Below are positions 5,506 through 9,546 of a DNA stretch of 9,546 bases, piece by piece; within the stretch, counting starts at the first letter, position 1; each line of letters opens with the position of its first letter. The DNA is from Spirochaetaceae bacterium (GTDB lineage: Bacteria; Spirochaetota; Spirochaetia; JABEVK01). The notes beneath the pieces are model-generated. The model was given only the letters and a program-made list of their open reading frames with translations. It ran no database searches and had not been told where the DNA came from. A program made the position numbers and the translations under genes. The DNA lies in assembly GCA_023265735.1 (NCBI GenBank), contig JAHFSN010000045.1, positions 1 to 9,546 of the forward strand. The letters are read 5' to 3'.

Positions 5506-6885
5506 ATGAGCGCCCCTGTTGTTTCCCCGTGGAAACAGTTCCAAACCAAGAAAGAAGCCTACCTCGCCTACGCGAACCCCTGGGAAAAGAAGATCGGGAG
5601 CTTCCTCAGCTTCCGGCCCGAAACCCCAGCCCCGGCGACACCGGGACCCCTTGCCGGGTTGCCCTTCGGTGTGAAAGACAACATCGCCGTCGAGGGATTT
5701 CCCCTTACCTGCGGCTCCAAGATGCTGGCCAACGTAATCAGCCCCTACGACGCCACCGTGGTGGCCCGGCTCAAAGCCGCCGGGGCCGTCGTCATCGGCA
5801 AGACCAACCTCGACGAATTTGGCATGGGGAGTTCCACCGACAATTCGGCCCTGGGCGTCACCCACAACCCCTGGGACATCACCCGGGTGCCGGGCGGTTC
5901 CTCGGGGGGTAGCGCGGCGGCCGTGGCCGCCGGCCTCGTCCCGTTTGCCCTGGGCACCGACACCGGCGGTTCGGTCCGTCAGCCCGCTTCGTTCTGCGGG
6001 GTCTACGGGTTCAAGCCCACCTATGGGGTGCTGAGCCGCTACGGGTTGACCGCCTACGCTTCCAGCCTCGAGTGTCCCGGTATCCTCTCGGCCGACTTGG
6101 CGCTGGTGCAAAGCGTTTTTGAGGCCGCCCGGGGCCGGGACCTCAACGACCAGACTTCCCTCGACTACGAACCCCAGGCCCCCCGGCCGGTGAAGACCAT
6201 TGCCGTCCTGGGGGACCTCAGCGACCTCCATCCCGACGTCCGGGCCGTGTACGACCAGACCCTCGGGCATCTGAAGGCCCTGGGCTACACCCTGTTGACC
6301 GTGAATCTCCCCTCGCTGGAGTTCGCGGTACCGGCCTACTACACCATCGCGACGGCCGAGGCCAGCGCCAATCTGGCCCGGTTCAACGGCATCCGCTATG
6401 GCCATCGTCCCGTGTACTCAGAGAACCACGAGGACCTGGTCCGCAAAAGCCGTACCGAGGGGTTCGGCAACGAGGTGAAGACCCGGATCATGCTGGGGAC
6501 CTACGTGCTCCGGTCAGGATTCCAGGACCAGTACTACACCAAAGCCCAAAAGGTCAGGACGCTCATTCGTCGGGACCTTCAGAAGGTCTTCGATCAGGCC
6601 GACCTCCTGCTCAGTCCTACGTTCCCGACGCCGGCCTTCGTCCACGGCGACCAGACGATGACCGAGTTCCAGCAGAAGCTCGCCGACAAGTCCACGGTGA
6701 CGGCCAACCTGGCGGGGGTGCCGGCCCTCAGTTTCCCCGCGGGCCTCTCCTCGGGCCTGCCCATCGGAATGCAGTTGACCGCCCCCGCGTTTGGAGAGCC
6801 GCGGCTCTTCGAGGTGGCCGCCCAGTTTGCCACCCGGGTGCCCGTGGTTCCCTGTCCCGGAACCTCCCTGGATTGGAGCAAGTGA
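5506..6885 (+). CDS. gatA: Aspartyl/glutamyl-tRNA amidotransferase subunit A (amidase)
   Basis: This 459-aa amidase-signature enzyme hydrolyses glutamine and supplies ammonia through a tunnel to GatB. Seen: GVKDN with catalytic Lys57, the PGGSSGGSAAA motif with cis-Ser132, and TDTGGSVRQPAS with nucleophile Ser156. The spacings (75 and 24 residues) equal those of S. aureus GatA Lys79, Ser154 and Ser178. Other family stretches are KTNLDEFGMGSS (102-113), GVYGFKPTYG (165-174) and, near the C-terminus, LPIGMQLTAPAFGE. The N-terminus is about 20 residues shorter than S. aureus GatA, and the usual 'Elv' helix is not recognisable there; a short unusual leader (WKQFQTKKEAYLAYANPW) takes its place. 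Length is otherwise slightly below the usual roughly 485. A clear ribosome binding site marks ATG 5506. Its TGA overlaps the gatB ATG by one base. Confidence 0.95.
   Translation: MSAPVVSPWKQFQTKKEAYLAYANPWEKKIGSFLSFRPETPAPATPGPLAGLPFGVKDNIAVEGFPLTCGSKMLANVISPYDATVVARLKAAGAVVIGKTNLDEFGMGSSTDNSALGVTHNPWDITRVPGGSSGGSAAAVAAGLVPFALGTDTGGSVRQPASFCGVYGFKPTYGVLSRYGLTAYASSLECPGILSADLALVQSVFEAARGRDLNDQTSLDYEPQAPRPVKTIAVLGDLSDLHPDVRAVYDQTLGHLKALGYTLLTVNLPSLEFAVPAYYTIATAEASANLARFNGIRYGHRPVYSENHEDLVRKSRTEGFGNEVKTRIMLGTYVLRSGFQDQYYTKAQKVRTLIRRDLQKVFDQADLLLSPTFPTPAFVHGDQTMTEFQQKLADKSTVTANLAGVPALSFPAGLSSGLPIGMQLTAPAFGEPRLFEVAAQFATRVPVVPCPGTSLDWSK
6875..6878 (+). promoter_or_regulatory. Ribosome binding site of gatB
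   Basis: GGAG, within the last codons of gatA, sits 6 nt before the ATG at 6885. It favours that ATG over the in-frame TTG at 6873, which would itself lie over this site. Confidence 0.6.
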
Positions 6886-8312
6886 TGTACCAGACCGTTG
6901 TGGGACTCGAAGTCCATATCCACCTCAACACCAAGACCAAGGCCTTCTGCGGCTGCCGTGCCGAATTCGGCGACGAACCCAACACCAACGTGTGCCCCGT
7001 GTGCCTGGGGTACCCCGGCGTGTTGCCCGTCTTGAACCAGGAGGCCCTCGTCCAGGCCTACTTGGTGGCCAAGGCCCTCCGGTGCGAACTGTCTCCCCGG
7101 ACCCTCTTCGACCGGAAGAACTACTTCTACCCCGACATGCCCAAGAACTATCAGATCACCCAGTTCCACGACCCCGTGGGCCGGAATGGATCGGTGGACT
7201 TCCTTTCCCCCGACGGCACCGTGAAGACGGTCCGCATCCACGACGTCCACCTCGAGGAAGACGCGGGCAAGATGATCCACGCCGGCGACATGTCGCTGTG
7301 CGACTACAACCGGGCGGGGTACTCCCTCCTCGAAGTGGTGACCGAACCCGACCTGACCAGCGGTGAGGACACCGAGGCGTTCTTGCAGTCCTTCCAGCGC
7401 CTGGTGCGCTACCTCGGCGTTTCCGACGGCAACATGGAAGAGGGGTCGATGAAATGCGACACGAACGTGTCCATCCGGAAGGCCGGGGAGCCCCTGGGGA
7501 CCAAGGTCGAGGTGAAAAACCTCAACTCGACGAGGTTCATCAAGAAGGCCGTGGAGTTCGAGACCAAGCGCCAGGCCACCGCCCTCGACGGAAACCGGAC
7601 CATCGTCCAGGAAACCCGGCTCTGGAACGAGAACCGTGACGTGACGGAAAGCATGCGGACCAAGGAGGGGAGCCTCGACTACCGGTACTTCCCCGAACCC
7701 GACCTCCCTCCGTTCGTTCCGGACAAGGCGTTCCTCCAGGCCATCGACGGCCGGCTCGTCGAACTGCCCTTGGCCCGGAGAACCCGGCTCCTGACCGCCT
7801 TCCAGCTCAGCAAGGAGCAGGCCGACTTTGTCACCGAGAGCCGGTTCCTCGCCGACTTTTTCGAAACGGCGACGGGTACCGGGGGAACCGGCCCCGCCGC
7901 AGGTCAAGCCATCGCCAACTGGCTGATGGGAGACGTCCAGAAGGAATTGAACCACTTTGGGCTGACCCTCGAAGCCAGTCCCCTGACCGCGACCCGGCTG
8001 GCCCAGCTCCAGGCTCTGCTCGACTCGGGACGCATCCACATCAAGATCGCCAAGCAGCTCCTGGTGGCGATCTTTGAAGAGGACAAGGATCCCGAGCGTC
8101 TCCTGAAGGAGAAAGGCTGGGAGGCCATCACCACCGAAGAACAGCTGTCGCCTATCCTGGATCAGGTCTTCGCCCAGCATCCGGCGGTGGTCGAAGCCAT
8201 CAGGGCGGGAGATGTCCGCCAAAAGGGATATCTTGTGGGCCAGGTCATGCAGGCCACCGGCGGTAGGGCAACCCCCGGGCTGGTGAACTCTCTGTTGGCT
8301 AAGAAACTGTAG
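6885..8312 (+). CDS. gatB: Aspartyl/glutamyl-tRNA amidotransferase subunit B
   Basis: This 475-aa subunit phosphorylates the Glu or Asp on the misacylated tRNA with ATP and amidates it with ammonia from GatA. Seen: the opening VVGLEVHIHLNTKTKAFCGC, with zinc-site cysteines Cys22, Cys24, Cys37 and Cys40 (CGC and CPVC). Next comes the GatB core, including LLEVVTEPDL, GNMEEGSMKCDTNVSIR, KVEVKNLNST, IVQETRLWNE and SLDYRYFPEPDLPPF. The C-terminal helical and YqeY-like tRNA-binding tail runs from about residue 350, with NWLMGDVQKELN and a final KGYLVGQVMQATGGRATPGLVNSLL. Length is normal. It is the last gene of gatC-gatA-gatB, overlapping gatA by one base (TGATG), which implies translational coupling. 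No clear terminator follows the stop codon; 74 bp separate it from the next gene. Confidence 0.96.
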   Translation: MYQTVVGLEVHIHLNTKTKAFCGCRAEFGDEPNTNVCPVCLGYPGVLPVLNQEALVQAYLVAKALRCELSPRTLFDRKNYFYPDMPKNYQITQFHDPVGRNGSVDFLSPDGTVKTVRIHDVHLEEDAGKMIHAGDMSLCDYNRAGYSLLEVVTEPDLTSGEDTEAFLQSFQRLVRYLGVSDGNMEEGSMKCDTNVSIRKAGEPLGTKVEVKNLNSTRFIKKAVEFETKRQATALDGNRTIVQETRLWNENRDVTESMRTKEGSLDYRYFPEPDLPPFVPDKAFLQAIDGRLVELPLARRTRLLTAFQLSKEQADFVTESRFLADFFETATGTGGTGPAAGQAIANWLMGDVQKELNHFGLTLEASPLTATRLAQLQALLDSGRIHIKIAKQLLVAIFEEDKDPERLLKEKGWEAITTEEQLSPILDQVFAQHPAVVEAIRAGDVRQKGYLVGQVMQATGGRATPGLVNSLLAKKL

Positions 8313-8349
8313 GGCGTCCTGTAAAATCTCTCAAAAGTCCAGTCTCCGC

Positions 8350-8378
8350 TTGATGCAATCACTCGTTGGGGGTACCGT
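8350..8378 (+). promoter_or_regulatory. Weak putative promoter of the 7TM sensor gene
   Basis: TTGATG (8350-8355) and TACCGT (8373-8378) are 17 bp apart, and the ATG at 8387 lies 9 nt after the -10-like box. The only purine-rich stretch, GGGGG at 8368-8372, is too far from the ATG for a normal ribosome binding site. A second candidate -10, TAAAAT at 8322-8327, has no well-spaced -35. Promoter function is inferred and weak. Confidence 0.3.
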
Positions 8379-8386
8379 GATCTAAC

Positions 8387-9546
8387 ATGGACCAGCTGTA
8401 TCGTTACGGGGATCTTCTGGCCTGGGCCCCGGCCTTGGCCCTCTTAGGCGTCACAGCTCTGATTTCCTTCAGCCGTATTTTTGAGCGCAACCCTTCGAGC
8501 CTCGGCTTGCTGCTGGCGGTGGTCTTCTGGATCTGGACGGACATGACCCACGGATTCATCTCCGATCCCAGCCTCAAGCTCGTCATGTTTACCATCAAGT
8601 ACGTGTTTCTCGCTGTGATTCCGCCCCTTTGGTTGGGAACGTGCTTCCGGCTGGTGGGAAAAAGGTCCCGTGTCACCCTTGCTGTCGAGGGCTTGTACTG
8701 GGTTTTCGCCGCCGCCTGCGTCCTTATGCTGGTCTTCGATCCCTCACAGCACTGGTTCTTCTCGGCCCTTGAGCTTCCGCCCGGTTCCTGGACCTTCGTT
8801 CGACACAACGGCCCAGGTTACTACGTCTTTATTGCCATGCTGTTTGCCGCCCTGGCCCTGGGCATCGCCCTGCTGGTCCGCCACAGGCCGCTGTTCTCGA
8901 CCCTCGATTTTCGGCGGACCGGCCTCATCCTCTGGGGCGCCGGACTGAGTTCATTTGCCGGTTTGATCGACGTGTTTCGCCTCTTTCCTGATCAGCACAT
9001 CGCCCTGGTTCCCTGGGCCATCCTCGTCACCGCCGCCCTCTTCCTGGTCGCGGTACTCTGGGGAAAGCTGTTCACGCCCGTGCCCATGGCCTACGAGATC
9101 GTCGTTCAGAAGATGATTGACCCCGTGGTCGTCATGAACAGTACGAGGAAGCCCGTTTGGTTCAACGAGGCTGCCAAGGAACTCTTTTCCAGGTTCGCTC
9201 CCGAACCCGAGCATGACCCCGGCCGCGGTCTCGTGGCGGCCGTTCCTGAGCTTGAGGACCTGTTCGATCACCTCCGATCAGGCGGCGAAACCGTCGTCCG
9301 CATCAGCGGCAGGGAGTATCGGATCCAAGGGGCCCAGGCCCAGGATCAGAGGTCGGGGTTCGAGGCCCAGGCATTTGTGTTCCACGATGTGACAGGACTC
9401 AAGGACGAGACCAGCCGCCTAGAAGCCCTTGTCGAGGAGAGGACGGGGCTACTCCACCGTTCCCTGGAAATGCTCAAAGACGAGCTCCTCAACTCACAAG
9501 AGGCGCAAATCCGTCTGGAACGAACGCTGTCCGAGAAGGAACTCCT
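8387..9546 (+). CDS. 7TM-PAS membrane sensor, probable histidine kinase (3' end outside window)
   Basis: The frame is open from ATG 8387 to the right edge (386 codons seen). An in-frame TGA at 8378-8380 makes this the first possible ATG. Seen: seven hydrophobic segments near residues 12-30, 38-56, 65-88, 98-118, 146-164, 178-196 and 206-226, as in the 'histidine kinase N-terminal 7TM' region. A PAS-like domain follows (about 237-340), containing KMIDPVVVMNSTRKPVWFNEAA and FHDVTGLKDE. A coiled coil then runs from about 341 to the cut, including EALVEERTGLLHRSLEMLKD. The last residues, LERTLSEKEL, strongly resemble the segment just before the HHRVKNN box of HWE/HisKA_2 kinases. I therefore infer that type of kinase domain just beyond the window; a classical HisKA or GGDEF domain is the alternative. 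It should sit in the inner membrane and sense a membrane or extracytoplasmic cue. It is separated from gatB by 74 bp and probably belongs to its own transcription unit. Confidence 0.8.
   Translation, partial: MDQLYRYGDLLAWAPALALLGVTALISFSRIFERNPSSLGLLLAVVFWIWTDMTHGFISDPSLKLVMFTIKYVFLAVIPPLWLGTCFRLVGKRSRVTLAVEGLYWVFAAACVLMLVFDPSQHWFFSALELPPGSWTFVRHNGPGYYVFIAMLFAALALGIALLVRHRPLFSTLDFRRTGLILWGAGLSSFAGLIDVFRLFPDQHIALVPWAILVTAALFLVAVLWGKLFTPVPMAYEIVVQKMIDPVVVMNSTRKPVWFNEAAKELFSRFAPEPEHDPGRGLVAAVPELEDLFDHLRSGGETVVRISGREYRIQGAQAQDQRSGFEAQAFVFHDVTGLKDETSRLEALVEERTGLLHRSLEMLKDELLNSQEAQIRLERTLSEKEL

Noticed and set aside
5305..6405. A 366-aa open frame on the minus strand
   Set aside because: It is antisense to gatC and gatA, with low-complexity Gly-rich composition and no family signature.
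6873..6884. TTG at 6873 as the gatB start
   Set aside because: It covers the GGAG site that serves ATG 6885, and GatB proteins normally begin a few residues before GLEVH.
6594..8222. A 542-aa open frame on the minus strand
   Set aside because: It lies fully opposite gatA and gatB, is rich in Gly/Val/His as expected from reversed GC-rich codons, and shows no recognisable motif.
8313..8386. A terminator for gatCAB
   Set aside because: I found no stable stem followed by a T-run in these 74 bp.
8404..8808. A 134-aa minus-strand open frame in the right part of the window
   Set aside because: It is antisense to the 7TM sensor gene, whose hydrophobic segments and PAS-like domain give coherent coding evidence on the plus strand.

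Overview
This is a GC-rich stretch of bacterial chromosome, densely coded on both strands, with no mobile element, CRISPR array, tRNA or rRNA that I can see. It holds eight protein genes. Seven are complete and the last runs off the right edge. The organism is most likely free-living and makes Gln-tRNA and/or Asn-tRNA by transamidation, since gatCAB is present. The two flanking sensor kinases, a cytosolic LacI-type sensor fused to a kinase and a 7TM-PAS kinase, are architectures I associate with Spirochaetota and some other environmental phyla. The phylum is a low-confidence inference.

Layout, left to right: (1) 71-2503 (+), a sugar-binding-type sensor fused to a histidine kinase. (2) 2481-3296 (-), a divergent S66 LD-carboxypeptidase-family protein, convergent with gene 1 and overlapping it by 23 bp. 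(3) 3337-4110 (+), a TauE/SafE/YfcA-type membrane transporter, divergent from gene 2 across only 40 bp. (4) 4128-5129 (+), an NrtR/'NAD regulator'-type protein with a decayed Nudix domain and a C-terminal winged helix. (5-7) 5218-8312 (+), the gatC-gatA-gatB operon for the tRNA-dependent amidotransferase. (8) 8387-9546 and beyond (+), a 7TM-PAS-coiled-coil sensor, cut just where a HWE/HisKA_2-type kinase domain would be expected.

Functionally the window is a housekeeping core (gatCAB) next to a putative cofactor-responsive regulator, a peptidase/transporter pair and two sensor kinases with no response regulator beside them. No single new multi-gene system stands out. The most notable signals lie between genes. 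Five of the six transcription-unit starts have a promoter-like -35/-10 pair ending only 6-9 nt before the start codon, which suggests leaderless or near-leaderless mRNAs. A perfect 16-nt inverted repeat also sits over the -35 box of the gatCAB promoter, directly downstream of the NrtR-like regulator gene.
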